Assembly: GCF_014196925.1 (NCBI RefSeq)
Contig: NZ_JACIEN010000001.1
Coordinates: 434,001 to 498,000 of the forward strand
Source: Chelatococcus caeni
Lineage (GTDB): Bacteria > Pseudomonadota > Alphaproteobacteria > Rhizobiales > Beijerinckiaceae
Length of the DNA stretch: 64,000 nucleotides
Reading direction: 5' to 3'
Shown here in pieces: positions 44,749 through 53,689 of this stretch. Position numbers and translations under genes: made by a program. The notes below the pieces were generated by a model. That model did no database searches. It was not told where the DNA came from and saw only the letters and a program-made list of their open reading frames with translations. Position 1 is the stretch's first letter. Every line of letters begins with the position of its first letter.

Positions 44749-46200
44749 TCAACGATAGCTGGTTGTGCCACCCGCCGCGATGTCTCTTCCGGCTGTCTCC
44801 GGTCGCGGCTCGGCATGGCCGACGATGCGGCCGATTTCGGGATGGTCGGTGCGCATCCGCCGGTCGAGTTCGTCGACCATACCGTGCACGGTCGCGATGT
44901 CGAGGCCGGGATCGAGCCTGCAGTGGTAGTTGACGACGAAGCCCGCCGGCGTCTCGCGCACGCGCACGCTGTGCACGCCCGTGATGCCGTTGCATTCGCG
45001 CGCGTGGTTGGCGAGCGACAAAGCGATGCCGGCGACGGTCTCGGCATCCGCCTCGCGCCCGTCGAGATGCTGCACGACGAGCGGCTCGATGTGGCTCTCC
45101 ACCTCCACCTGCGGCCCGAGCTCCTCGACGAGCGCCGTCTCCAGCCGGCTCGCCACCTCGTGCGCCTGGGCGAGGGTGAGGCGGGCGTCGACCTCGATGT
45201 CGAAGCTCACCGACAGGCGGCTCGCGAGGTTCTGCACGGTGACATGGTGCACGGGCACGCGCAGGCGCGCGGCGATGAGCATCACGCGTTCCAGCACCGT
45301 CTCGTCGTCGATCTGCACCGGCGTCGTCGAGATGGTGAACTCGCTGTCCGGCAGATCCGCGTCGATGGCCTTGCGCACCCGCTCCTTGATCTGGGTGACG
45401 CGGTCGAGCGGCAGGGTGCGCGAGACGCGGATGCCTACCTCGCCCATGACCTGCGAGCCGGAGGAGCGCACGCGCACGCGCTCCACGCCGACGACGCCGG
45501 GCACCTTCTCGGCGAGCCCCGTCACGCGCTCGGCGAGGCCCTTGGGCGCCGTGTCGAGCAAGGTGTCGATGGTGCGCCGGGCAAGGCGAAAGCCGGCGAA
45601 GGCGATGAAGAACGATACGCCGATGGCGATGAGCGCATCCGCCTGCGGATAGCCGAAATGGGCGGCGGCGAAGGCGACGAGCACGAAGACGGAATTGACG
45701 AGATCCGAGGAGAAATGCAGCGCATCGGCCGCCAGCGCCTCGCTGCCCGTCTCGCGCGCCACGCGCGTCAGCCCCCACCAGCGCCAGGCGTCGACGAAAA
45801 TCGAGCCGACGACCACGCCGACGGCCGGCCAGGAGAGGAGGATCTCCGTCTCGCCGCTCGACAGCCGCCGCACGCCCTCGACGGCGATGACGCCCGAGAG
45901 GAGGAAGAGGAAGGCCGTCTGCACCAGCGCGGAAAGCGATTCGAACTTGCCGTGGCCGTACTGGTGCTGCGCGTCGGCCGGCTTGTGCGCAGCGCGCACG
46001 GCGAGCCACGTCATGGTCGTCGCCGCGACGTCGAGCAGGCTGTTGGCCGCGTCCGAGATGAGGGCGAGCGAGCCCGTGGCGAAGCCGGCCGCCCCCTTGC
46101 CGAGGGTGAGCCCGGCGCTCGCCAGGATCGAGACGAAGGCGGCGCGCTCCTTGCGCCGTTCGTTGCGCTGCCGCTCCGGCGAGATGGACGGTGGGCTCAT
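44749..46200 (-). CDS. cation diffusion facilitator family transporter
   Basis: A 483-residue inner-membrane divalent metal/proton antiporter. Six helices occupy about residues 25-215. The metal site residues are visible as SDAANSLLD in helix 2 and ALHFSSD in helix 5. Typical bacterial members have about 300 residues. The cytoplasmic part here (from about 225) is roughly 170 residues longer and appears to hold more than one ferredoxin-like regulatory domain (VERVRVRSSGSQVMGEVGIR, VESHIEPLVV). The metal is not predictable. It probably shares a transcript with pepN. Confidence 0.9.
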   Translation of the reverse strand: MSPPSISPERQRNERRKERAAFVSILASAGLTLGKGAAGFATGSLALISDAANSLLDVAATTMTWLAVRAAHKPADAQHQYGHGKFESLSALVQTAFLFLLSGVIAVEGVRRLSSGETEILLSWPAVGVVVGSIFVDAWRWWGLTRVARETGSEALAADALHFSSDLVNSVFVLVAFAAAHFGYPQADALIAIGVSFFIAFAGFRLARRTIDTLLDTAPKGLAERVTGLAEKVPGVVGVERVRVRSSGSQVMGEVGIRVSRTLPLDRVTQIKERVRKAIDADLPDSEFTISTTPVQIDDETVLERVMLIAARLRVPVHHVTVQNLASRLSVSFDIEVDARLTLAQAHEVASRLETALVEELGPQVEVESHIEPLVVQHLDGREADAETVAGIALSLANHARECNGITGVHSVRVRETPAGFVVNYHCRLDPGLDIATVHGMVDELDRRMRTDHPEIGRIVGHAEPRPETAGRDIAAGGTTSYR

Positions 46201-46276
46201 GGCACCTATTCCGCTTGCGGGTTTGACTTGCCCGCGGCATCGACGATCCTCTCCCGCATCAGACGGGAGGTGATCC

Positions 46277-46717
46277 ATGCGATATCTGCACACGATGGTG
46301 CGTGTCTCGAATCTCGAGGACTCGCTGGACTTTTATTGCAACAAGCTCGGCCTCGTCGAGGTGCGGCGGGTGGAGAACGAGAAGGGGCGCTACACCCTTG
46401 TCTTCCTCGCCGCGCCGAAGGACAGGGAGGCCGCCGCGGCGAGCCAGGCCCCGCTCATCGAGCTGACCTACAACTGGGACCCCGAGGACTACAAGGGCGG
46501 TCGCAACTTCGGCCATCTCGCCTATCGCGTCGACGACATCTACGACCTGTGCGACCGGCTGATGAAGGCGGGCGTCACCATCAACCGCCCGCCGCGCGAC
46601 GGGCACATGGCGTTCATCCGCTCGCCGGACGGCATCTCCATCGAGCTCCTGCAGGAGGGCCAGCCCAAGCCCCCGGCCGAACCCTGGGCCTCGATGCAGA
46701 ACACCGGGACGTGGTGA
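46277..46717 (+). CDS. gloA: lactoylglutathione lyase (glyoxalase I)
   Basis: A 146-residue VOC-fold enzyme that isomerises the hemithioacetal of methylglyoxal and glutathione. Metal ligands are His5 (RYLHTMVRV), a Glu in IELTYNW, His in [11 protein letters not shown] and Glu in GISIELLQ. The length fits the nickel-type bacterial GloA. The start is very secure: GGGAGGTGATCC immediately before the ATG is an excellent ribosome-binding site. It diverges from the CDF transporter gene across 76 bases. Confidence 0.95.
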   Translation: MRYLHTMVRVSNLEDSLDFYCNKLGLVEVRRVENEKGRYTLVFLAAPKDREAAAASQAPLIELTYNWDPEDYKGGRNFGHLAYRVDDIYDLCDRLMKAGVTINRPPRDGHMAFIRSPDGISIELLQEGQPKPPAEPWASMQNTGTW

Positions 46718-46738
46718 GGCCATCGGCGGTCGTATGAG

Positions 46739-46880
46739 CGCCCTCGTACCCCGGATGCACCGCAGCATGAAACGATGCGGTGCTGAGCCGGGGCCGGCCA
46801 TTCGGCGCCTTCGGCCGGTTCATGCGCTGGTTCCCGGGTCGCATTCCGCTTGCGCTGCATGCGCCCGGGAAACGGGGTTG
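46739..46880. repeat. composite repeat, copy 1 (modules A and B)
   Basis: Module A (46739-46796) is a hairpin: CCCCGG then GCACCGCAGCAT, a short loop GAAACG, then ATGCGGTGC and CCGGGG. Module B (46801-46880) is an imperfect inverted repeat containing TTCCCGGGTCGCATT and CTGCATGCGCCCGGGAA. Near-identical modules recur at 48397-48578 and 62343-62480. It occupies the 256-base gap between gloA and the small lipoprotein gene, together with a heptanucleotide array. Confidence 0.85.
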
Positions 46881-46910
46881 CGCTTGAGCGCGATGGTGCG
46901 AGATCAGCCC

Positions 46911-46973
46911 GACTGCCGACTGCCGACTGCCGACTGCCGACTGCCGACTGCCGACTGCCGACTGCCGACTGCC
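46911..46973. repeat. perfect heptanucleotide tandem array, (GACTGCC)x9
   Basis: Nine exact copies of the 7-mer GACTGCC in 63 bases, ending directly at the stop codon of the minus-strand lipoprotein gene. Perfect copies imply recent expansion by slippage. Two-copy versions of the same heptamer border the composite repeat at 62.3-62.5 kb, in inverted orientation at its two sides. Confidence 0.97.
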
Positions 46974-47129
46974 TCATTCCACGGCGTAAGGGTCGTTCTC
47001 GGCGTCGATCAGCTGGCCCGGCGCCGGATGCGGCATATAGGCCTGGGCCGGCTGGGTGCGCGTGCCGGACGAGGAGCTGCAGGCGGCGAGCACGAGGCCG
47101 AGGAGCGCGGCGACGACGATGATGCGCAT
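46974..47129 (-). CDS. small lipoprotein
   Basis: A 51-residue protein starting MRIIVVAALLGLVLAACSSS. It has a lipoprotein signal with lipobox LAAC at residues 14-17, so it should be lipidated and exported. The mature part of 35 residues is Pro-rich and ends IDAENDPYAVE. AAGGGG lies 7 bases before the ATG. I do not recognise a family. Its stop codon abuts the heptanucleotide array. It is divergent from galM. Confidence 0.7.
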   Translation of the reverse strand: MRIIVVAALLGLVLAACSSSSGTRTQPAQAYMPHPAPGQLIDAENDPYAVE

Positions 47130-47320
47130 GGACATCCCCTTGTGATGCGTTGCGTTTCGCTCTTCCGCGAGGCGACGTGCCCCAGACGGGCGGCGAGGTC
47201 AAGGCGCGAGGCCGGACATCGGGATACGACCCGGAATTTGGCAAGATCGTGGCCGCGGGAGTAATGCTGTTAACTGGCCGGAACGAAGCGACGACTGGCC
47301 GCACGAGAAACGGAGCGTCG

Positions 47321-48376
47321 ATGAGCGTCAGAGATTTCGGTGTGGCCGAGGGCCAGCCCGTCCGCGAGATCACCATTCGCGCCCCCAGGGGCAAGGCGCA
47401 GGCCAAGGTGCTGACATGGGGCGCCGTGCTCAGGGACATGCAGGTGCCCCTGCCGTCGGGCGAATTGCAGCGCGTCGTCCTCGGCTTCGACAGCCTCGAC
47501 AACTATATCGCCCATTCCCCGCATATGGGCGCCATCGCCGGCCGGGTCGCCAACCGCATCGGCCACGGCCGCTTCTCCATCGACGGCACCGTCTACGAGG
47601 TCGACCGCAACCAGGGCGGCCGGCACATGCTGCACGGGGGCGCGAAAGGCTTCGGCAAGCGCCCGTGGCAGCTCGCCCACCACGATGATTCGAGCGTCAC
47701 GCTGACGCTCCTCTCGCCCGATGGCGACCACGGCTTTCCGGGCAACGTGACGGTCACCTGCGTCTACCGCCTGCTCGAGCCGGCGACGCTGCGCATCGAG
47801 CTCTCGGCGACGAGCGACCGGCCGACGCCGGTCAATCTCGCCCACCATTCCTATTTCAACCTCGACGGCTCGCCCTCGGTGCTCGACCACCGCATGCGCG
47901 TCGAGGCGGATTTCATCACCGGGACGGATGCCGACCTCATCGCCACCGGCGAGATCGGCTCGGTCGAGGGCACGCCCTACGATTTCCGCGGCAACCGCTC
48001 CATCCGCTTTCCCGACGCCGAGACGGGCGCGCCGGTGCACTACGACATCAACTTCGTCCTGCGGCGCAACCGGCTGGAGCCGTCGGGCATTCCCGGCCTG
48101 CCGCTCGCCCATGCCGCGCTCGTCGCCTCGCTGCGCAACAACCTCGCCCTCGACGTGTGGACGACGGCGCCCGGCCTCCAGGTCTACGACGGGCGCAAGA
48201 TCGACCTTTCCGGCATTCCCGGCCTCGACGGCGCGGCCTACGGCTCCAACGCGGGCCTCGCCCTCGAGCCGCAGCATTTCCCCAACAGCATCAACGTGCC
48301 GCACTTCCCCTCGACGCTCCTCACCCCCGGCGACGTCTACCGGCAGGTGAGCGAATTCCGCTTCCACGTGGGCTGA
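47321..48376 (+). CDS. galM: aldose 1-epimerase (galactose mutarotase)
   Basis: A 351-residue GalM-family enzyme that interconverts alpha and beta anomers of sugars. Catalytic residues are visible: His in NLAHHSYFNLDG and Glu in LALEPQHFPNSINV. Substrate contacts appear in GRVANRIGHGRFSIDG and FGKRPW. ATG 47321 (MSVRDFGVAEG) is preferred over earlier in-frame starts, which lie in leader sequence. There is no signal peptide. It stands alone between repeats. Confidence 0.93.
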   Translation: MSVRDFGVAEGQPVREITIRAPRGKAQAKVLTWGAVLRDMQVPLPSGELQRVVLGFDSLDNYIAHSPHMGAIAGRVANRIGHGRFSIDGTVYEVDRNQGGRHMLHGGAKGFGKRPWQLAHHDDSSVTLTLLSPDGDHGFPGNVTVTCVYRLLEPATLRIELSATSDRPTPVNLAHHSYFNLDGSPSVLDHRMRVEADFITGTDADLIATGEIGSVEGTPYDFRGNRSIRFPDAETGAPVHYDINFVLRRNRLEPSGIPGLPLAHAALVASLRNNLALDVWTTAPGLQVYDGRKIDLSGIPGLDGAAYGSNAGLALEPQHFPNSINVPHFPSTLLTPGDVYRQVSEFRFHVG

Positions 48377-48396
48377 CGGGATCGCCGGGGTCTTAC

Positions 48397-48578
48397 GGCG
48401 CCTTCGGCGAGTCCGTGCGCTGGTTCCCGGGTCGCATTCCGCTTGCGCTGCATGCGCCCGGGAAACGAGGTTGTGCAGTGCGGCGCGCGTGCACCTCGAA
48501 AGGCGGCCCGCTGCCACAGAACGCCCTCGTGCCCCGGACGCGCCGCAGCATGAAATGATGCGGCGCTGAGCCGGGGCC
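48397..48578. repeat. composite repeat, copy 2 (modules B and A, rearranged order)
   Basis: Module B (48397-48473) precedes module A (48521-48578), the reverse of the order in copies 1 and 3, with a 47-base unrelated spacer. It fills most of the 350-base gap 48377-48726 between galM and xdhA. In the remaining 150 bases before xdhA I see no clear promoter or gene. Confidence 0.82.
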
Positions 48579-48726
48579 CATTCCCGGGACGCTCCCTCCT
48601 CGCAGCAGCGTGGAATCCACCTTGCGTCCGCCTGCCTGCGCAACCCTCCGGGCTGCCCTCGTTTTCCCCTGTTGCGCGGCCCCCCGAATGGGGCACACTC
48701 GGGCAAACAGAGGGACGAACCAGAAA

Positions 48727-50202
48727 ATGCGCCGAGCAATCCGTTTCCTGAGACGGAACGAAACGGTCGAGGCCAGGAATTTCGAACCGCGCACCACGCT
48801 TCTCGACTGGCTGCGCCTGACCGAAAGGTCCACCGGCACCAAGGAAGGCTGCGGCGAGGGCGATTGCGGGGCCTGCACGGTCGTGCTGCGCCGCCTCGTC
48901 GACGGCCGGCTCGTGTCGAATCCGGTCAATGCCTGCATCCTCCTCCTCGGCCAGGTGGACGGCGCCGAGGTGCTGACGGTCGAGGACCTCGCCGCCGACG
49001 GGCGCCTGCATCCCGTGCAGCAGGCGATGGTGGAGCGCCACGGCTCCCAATGCGGCTTCTGCACGCCCGGCATCGTCATGAGCCTCCTCGCGCTCTACGA
49101 GACGGGCGAGACGCCGGACCGGCAGGGGGTGACGGATGCGCTCGCCGGCAATCTCTGCCGCTGCACCGGCTATCGGCCGATCGTCGAGGCGGCGTTCGAT
49201 GCGCTGGGCCGGATCGAGGCCGATCCTTTCGCGCAGCGGCGGCTGGAAGTGGCCGAGGCGCTGGCGGCCCTCAGGGACGAGGCGGACGTCCTCGTCGGCG
49301 ACGAGCGCTCCTTCTTCGCCGCCCCGGCGAGCATGGAGGCCCTGGCCCGGCTTTATCTCGACCATCCGGATGCGACGCTCGTCGCCGGCGCCACCGATGT
49401 CGGCCTGTGGGTGACCAAGGCCCTCACCGACCTGCCGAAGATCATCTGGCTCGGCCGCGTCGCCGGGCTCGATGCGGTGATGGAGGAGGAGGCGACGCTG
49501 ACGCTCGGCGCAACAGCGACGCTGGTGCGGGCGCGCGAGGCGCTCGGCGCGCTCGATCCAGACCTCGACGAGCTGATGCGCCGCTTCGGCTCGCAGCAGG
49601 TGCGGGCCTCCGGCACGGTCGGTGGCAATATCGCCAACGGCTCGCCCATCGGCGACCTCGCGCCCGCCCTCATCGCCCTCGGCGCGACCCTGCACCTGCG
49701 CCGCGGCGACGCAAGCCGCAGGCTGCCGCTCGAAGGCTTCTTCCTCGATTATCGCAAGCAGGACCGGCAGCCGGGCGAGTTCGTCACGGGAGTGACGGTG
49801 AGGAAGCCCGCCGGCCGGCAAGTCCGCGCCTTCAAGGTGACCAAGCGCTTCGATGAGGACATCTCCGCCGTCATGGGCGCCTTCTGCTTCGACATGGCCG
49901 ACGACGGGACGGTGCGCGAGGCACGCATCGCCTATGGCGGCATGGCCGGCATCCCGAAGCGGGCGCGGGCGGCCGAGGCGGTGCTCACCGGCGCGGCCAT
50001 CGACGATCGCGCCGCAGCCGAGCGGGCGGTCGCCGCTCTCGACACCGACTTCGCCCCCCTGACCGACCATCGCGCCTCCGCCGCCTATCGCCGCCGCGTC
50101 GCCGGCAATCTCCTCATGAAGGCGCTGATGGAGATCGCCACGGGCGACGATGCCGCAACGCGCCTCATCGCCCACAGGGAGGTCCGTCATGCGGCAGAAT
50201 GA
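48727..50202 (+). CDS. xdhA: xanthine dehydrogenase small subunit
   Basis: A 491-residue Fe-S/FAD subunit of xanthine dehydrogenase, which oxidises hypoxanthine and xanthine to urate. The N-terminal [2Fe-2S] domain has CGEGDCGACTVV (about 39-50), the second cluster domain has CGFCTPG and CRCTGYRP (about 111-155), and the FAD domain includes LVAGATDVGLWV and GGNIANGSPIGD. The protein length is normal. ATG 48727 (MRRAIRFLRRNETVEA) fits the family start. Its end overlaps the best start of xdhB by 14 bases. Confidence 0.95.
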   Translation: MRRAIRFLRRNETVEARNFEPRTTLLDWLRLTERSTGTKEGCGEGDCGACTVVLRRLVDGRLVSNPVNACILLLGQVDGAEVLTVEDLAADGRLHPVQQAMVERHGSQCGFCTPGIVMSLLALYETGETPDRQGVTDALAGNLCRCTGYRPIVEAAFDALGRIEADPFAQRRLEVAEALAALRDEADVLVGDERSFFAAPASMEALARLYLDHPDATLVAGATDVGLWVTKALTDLPKIIWLGRVAGLDAVMEEEATLTLGATATLVRAREALGALDPDLDELMRRFGSQQVRASGTVGGNIANGSPIGDLAPALIALGATLHLRRGDASRRLPLEGFFLDYRKQDRQPGEFVTGVTVRKPAGRQVRAFKVTKRFDEDISAVMGAFCFDMADDGTVREARIAYGGMAGIPKRARAAEAVLTGAAIDDRAAAERAVAALDTDFAPLTDHRASAAYRRRVAGNLLMKALMEIATGDDAATRLIAHREVRHAAE

Positions 50203-52696
50203 AGGATCGGGCGATCTCCGGGTGCCTGGAAGCAGGTTGGGCGCATCTGATCCCTCCCCTTCAGGGGAGGGTGGATCGCGCCGCAGGCGCGAGACGGGTG
50301 GGGCGCTCCCAGCCGCGGTCGCGCAGGCCCCCTCCGTCGGCCTGCGGCCGCCACCTCCCCCTGCGGGGGAGGATCATGCGGCACTCTCCGGGATGAACGG
50401 CGCTCCCGATGGACCGGCACTCCGCCACGTCCATCGGCCCCTGCCGCACGATTCCGGCATCCGCCACGTTGCGGGCGCGGCGCTCTATATCGACGATATC
50501 CGCGAGCCGGACGGCACCCTGCACGTCGCGCTCGGCCTCAGCCCGGCCGCGCGCGGGCGGCTCGCGGGCCTCGATCTGGCCGCCGTGCGTGCCGCCCCCG
50601 GCGTGGTCGCCGTCCTGACGGCCGCCGACGTGCCGGGCCGCAACGACATCTCGCCGGCCAATGCCGATGAGCCGGTCTTCGCCGAGGGGGAGGTTCTCTT
50701 CCACGGCCAGCCGGTCTTTGCCGTGGTGGCGACGACCCGCGACGCGGCGCGGCGGGCCGCGCGGCTCGCCGCCTTCGACATCGCCGAGGAGGCGCCGAGC
50801 CTCACGGTGGAGGATGCGCTGGCGCGCGGCGAGACGGTGCTGCCGGACTATGCCTTCGGCCGCGGCGACGTGGAGGCGGCGCTCGCCGGCGCCACCCATC
50901 GCCTCGAGGGCGTGCTGCGCATCGGCGGGCAGGAGCATTTCTATCTCGAGGGCCAGGCCGCGCTCGCCGTGCCGGGGGAGGGCGGCGACATGCTCGTCCA
51001 TTCCTCCACCCAGCATCCAAGCGAGGTGCAGCACATCGTGGCGCGCGCGCTCGCCATCCCCGATGCCTTCGTCACCTGCGAGGTCAGGCGCATGGGCGGC
51101 GGCTTCGGCGGCAAGGAGACGCAGGCGACGCAATGGGCGGTGATCGCCGCGCTCGCCGCCCGCGCCACCGGCCGCCCGTGCAAGCTGCGGCTCGACCGCG
51201 ACGACGACATGGCAGTGACCGGCAAGCGCCACGACATGCGGGCCGACTGGCGCGTCGGCTTCGACGACGACGGGCGCATCGCGGCCTACGACGTGATGTT
51301 CAACGCCCGCTGCGGCTGCTCGGCCGACCTCAGCCAGGGCGTCGTCGACCGCACCATGTTCCATGCCGACAACGCCTATTTCCTGCCGGCGGCGCGCATC
51401 GCCACGCGGCGGCTGAAGACCAACACGGTCTCCAACACCGCCTTCCGCGGCTTCGGCGGCCCGCAGGGCATGCTCGCGGCCGAGCGCGCCATGGACGAGA
51501 TCGCCGCGCGCCTCGGGCGCGACCCGCTCGACGTGCGCAAGGCCAACTTCTACGCACCCGGCCGCGACGAGACGCCCTACGGCCAGAGCGTCGAGGACAC
51601 GGACGTGCTCGCCGCCCTCGTCGAGCAGCTGGAGGCCGACTGCGATTACCGCGCCCGCCGCGAGGCGATCGCGGCCTTCAACGCCCGTTCGCCGGTGCTG
51701 AAGAAGGGCCTGGCGCTGACGCCGGTGAAGTTCGGCATCAGCTTCACGCTCACCCATCTCAACCAGGCCGGCGCGCTCGTGCACGTCTATCAGGACGGCT
51801 CGATCCATCTGAACCACGGCGGCACCGAGATGGGGCAGGGGCTCTTCATCAAGGTGGCGCAGGTGGTGGCGGAGGAGTTCGGCGTCGGCATCGAGCGGGT
51901 GCGCATCACGGCGACGACGACGGCCAAGGTGCCCAATACCTCGCCGACGGCCGCCTCCTCGGGCTCCGACCTCAACGGCATGGCGGCCCGCATCGCCGCC
52001 GGCACCATCCGCCAGCGCCTCGTCGATTTCCTCTGCGAGACCTTCGATGTCGCCGAGGGTGAGATCGAATTCCGTGACGACCGCGTCTTCTTCGGCAACG
52101 AGAGCCTCGCCTTCGCGGAACTGGTGAAGAAGGCCTATCAGGCCCGCGTCCAGCTCTCCGCCACCGGCTTCTACCGCACGCCCAAGATCCACTGGGACCG
52201 GGCGGCGGGGCGGGGACAGCCGTTCTTCTACTTCGCCTATGGCGCCGCCTGTGCCGAAGTGACGATCGACACCATGACCGGCGAGTACAGGCTCGACCGC
52301 GTGGACATCCTCCATGACGTCGGCCGTTCCCTGAACCCGGCCATCGACATCGGCCAGATCGAGGGCGGCTTCGTCCAGGGCATGGGCTGGCTGACCACCG
52401 AGGAGCTGGTGTTCGACGCCAAGGGCCGCCTCGCCACCCATGCGCCGTCCACCTATAAGATCCCCGTCGCCTCGGACGTGCCGGCGGATTTCCGCGTGAC
52501 GCTCTTCCCCAGTGCCAACCGCCAGGCGACCATCTACCGCTCCAAGGCGGTGGGCGAGCCGCCGCTGATGCTGGCAAATTCCGTTTTCTGCGCCATATCC
52601 GATGCAGTGCGCGCCGCGCGCGGCGACGGCCTCGCGCCCCTCGACGCGCCGGCGACGCCGGAGGCCGTGTTGCGTGCCATCGTCGGCGCGCTGTGA
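50189..52696 (+). CDS. xdhB: xanthine dehydrogenase large (molybdenum) subunit
   Basis: Molybdopterin-binding subunit with MGGGFGGKETQATQ, TAFRGFGGPQGM, GGTEMGQGL and the catalytic Glu in KAVGEPPLMLANS. Family similarity begins at about HRPLPHDSGIRHVAGAALYI. If translation starts at ATG 50189, which has AGGGAGG 6 bases upstream, the protein has 835 residues, and about 60 N-terminal residues are encoded by a hairpin repeat (50252-50372) inserted in frame. If it starts at ATG 50393 (MNGAPDGPALRHV) the length is the usual 767, but there is no ribosome-binding site of comparable quality. The core assignment is certain, the start is not. Confidence 0.93.
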   Translation: MRQNEGSGDLRVPGSRLGASDPSPSGEGGSRRRRETGGALPAAVAQAPSVGLRPPPPPAGEDHAALSGMNGAPDGPALRHVHRPLPHDSGIRHVAGAALYIDDIREPDGTLHVALGLSPAARGRLAGLDLAAVRAAPGVVAVLTAADVPGRNDISPANADEPVFAEGEVLFHGQPVFAVVATTRDAARRAARLAAFDIAEEAPSLTVEDALARGETVLPDYAFGRGDVEAALAGATHRLEGVLRIGGQEHFYLEGQAALAVPGEGGDMLVHSSTQHPSEVQHIVARALAIPDAFVTCEVRRMGGGFGGKETQATQWAVIAALAARATGRPCKLRLDRDDDMAVTGKRHDMRADWRVGFDDDGRIAAYDVMFNARCGCSADLSQGVVDRTMFHADNAYFLPAARIATRRLKTNTVSNTAFRGFGGPQGMLAAERAMDEIAARLGRDPLDVRKANFYAPGRDETPYGQSVEDTDVLAALVEQLEADCDYRARREAIAAFNARSPVLKKGLALTPVKFGISFTLTHLNQAGALVHVYQDGSIHLNHGGTEMGQGLFIKVAQVVAEEFGVGIERVRITATTTAKVPNTSPTAASSGSDLNGMAARIAAGTIRQRLVDFLCETFDVAEGEIEFRDDRVFFGNESLAFAELVKKAYQARVQLSATGFYRTPKIHWDRAAGRGQPFFYFAYGAACAEVTIDTMTGEYRLDRVDILHDVGRSLNPAIDIGQIEGGFVQGMGWLTTEELVFDAKGRLATHAPSTYKIPVASDVPADFRVTLFPSANRQATIYRSKAVGEPPLMLANSVFCAISDAVRAARGDGLAPLDAPATPEAVLRAIVGAL
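50252..50372. repeat. multi-hairpin palindromic element near the start of xdhB
   Basis: Several perfect hairpins follow each other: CCCTCCCC-TTCA-GGGGAGGG (50252-50271), CGCGCC-GCA-GGCGCG (50277-50291), GCAGGCC paired with GGCCTGC, and CCTCCCCC-TGC-GGGGGAGG (50354-50372). The reading frame of xdhB is open through all of it and yields a Pro/Arg/Gly-rich stretch. A similar element lies at 63619-63772, showing it is a mobile or dispersed repeat and not native coding sequence. Confidence 0.8.
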
Positions 52697-52702
52697 GGCG
52701 AG

Positions 52703-53620
52703 ATGCCCATCTGGCGGACATTGCGGGATTTCGTGAGCGACCACGGCGGCGGCGCGCTCGTCACCCTTGCCGAAGTGAAGGGCTCTGCCCCGCGCGAGGC
52801 CGGTGCCCGCATGGTCATGCGGCCGGACGGCGCCTTTCACGGCACGATCGGGGGCGGACGGCTCGAATGGGAGGCGCTCGCCGAGGCGCGCCGGGCGATG
52901 GCGGCCGGCCGGCGGGCGCTGACGCGGCTCGACATGGCGCTCGGTCCGGATCTCGGCCAGTGCTGCGGCGGGCGGGTCGCCGTTCATGTCGAGGTGTTCG
53001 GGCGCGAGGATGCGGATGAACTCGCGGCCCTGGCCGCCGCGGAGACGGAGGGGCCGTTCACGGTCTCGGCCGCCCGCGATGCCTCGGGACGCGTCGCGCG
53101 GCGCATCGGCGAGGCCGCGCCGGCCGGCGGCTGGCGCGAGCGTTACGATGAGGAGGCGACGCCGCTCCTCCTCTTCGGCGCCGGCCATGTCGGGCGCGCG
53201 CTCGTCCTGGCGCTGGCGCCGCTGCCGTTCACCGTCCGCTGGCTCGACGCGCGCCCCGATGCCTTCCCGGCCCACATCCCGGCCAATGCGGCGCCCGCCG
53301 TCTTCTCGGATCCTGCCGAAGAGCTCGCCGCCGCGCCGGCCGGCGCCTTCGTCCTCGTCATGACGCACGACCATGCGCTCGACCTCGCCGTCGTGGCTGC
53401 GGCCCTGCGGCGCCCGGACATCGCTTACGTCGGCCTCATCGGCAGTGCGACCAAGAAGGCGCGTTTCGTCAGCCAGCTCGCCCAGGCCGGGCTCGATGAC
53501 GCCGCCATCGCCCGCCTCGTCTGCCCCATCGGCATTCCCGGCATCGCGGGCAAGACGCCGGCCGTCATCGCCGCGGCAACGGCGGCGGACCTTCTGATCC
53601 GGCGCGAGGCCCTGCGCTGA
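52703..53620 (+). CDS. xdhC: XdhC molybdenum cofactor insertion/sulfuration chaperone
   Basis: A 305-residue chaperone that binds molybdenum cofactor, promotes its sulfuration and hands it to XdhB. Features are the N-terminal XdhC/CoxI domain (VTLAEVKGSAPREAGARMVM, GTIGGGRLEWEAL, GQCCGGRVAVHVE) and the C-terminal Rossmann-like domain (LLLFGAGHVGRALV, VMTHDHALDLAVV, YVGLIGSATKKARF). The conserved Cys residues of GQCC are present. It starts 6 bases after xdhB and ends the xdhABC operon. Confidence 0.94.
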   Translation: MPIWRTLRDFVSDHGGGALVTLAEVKGSAPREAGARMVMRPDGAFHGTIGGGRLEWEALAEARRAMAAGRRALTRLDMALGPDLGQCCGGRVAVHVEVFGREDADELAALAAAETEGPFTVSAARDASGRVARRIGEAAPAGGWRERYDEEATPLLLFGAGHVGRALVLALAPLPFTVRWLDARPDAFPAHIPANAAPAVFSDPAEELAAAPAGAFVLVMTHDHALDLAVVAAALRRPDIAYVGLIGSATKKARFVSQLAQAGLDDAAIARLVCPIGIPGIAGKTPAVIAAATAADLLIRREALR

Positions 53621-53689
53621 GGCGAAAACCGCTTACACTTTCGGGCGCCATGGTCTAGACAGCCGGCGACGAGCAACCGGAGACCCCTG

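Noticed and set aside
46734-47264. ORFs running through the composite repeat and heptamer array, with repeating LPTADCR-type peptides
   Set aside because: The reading arises from the 7-bp repeat, which cycles through all frames. No ribosome-binding site, and the minus-strand lipoprotein explains the neighbouring sequence.
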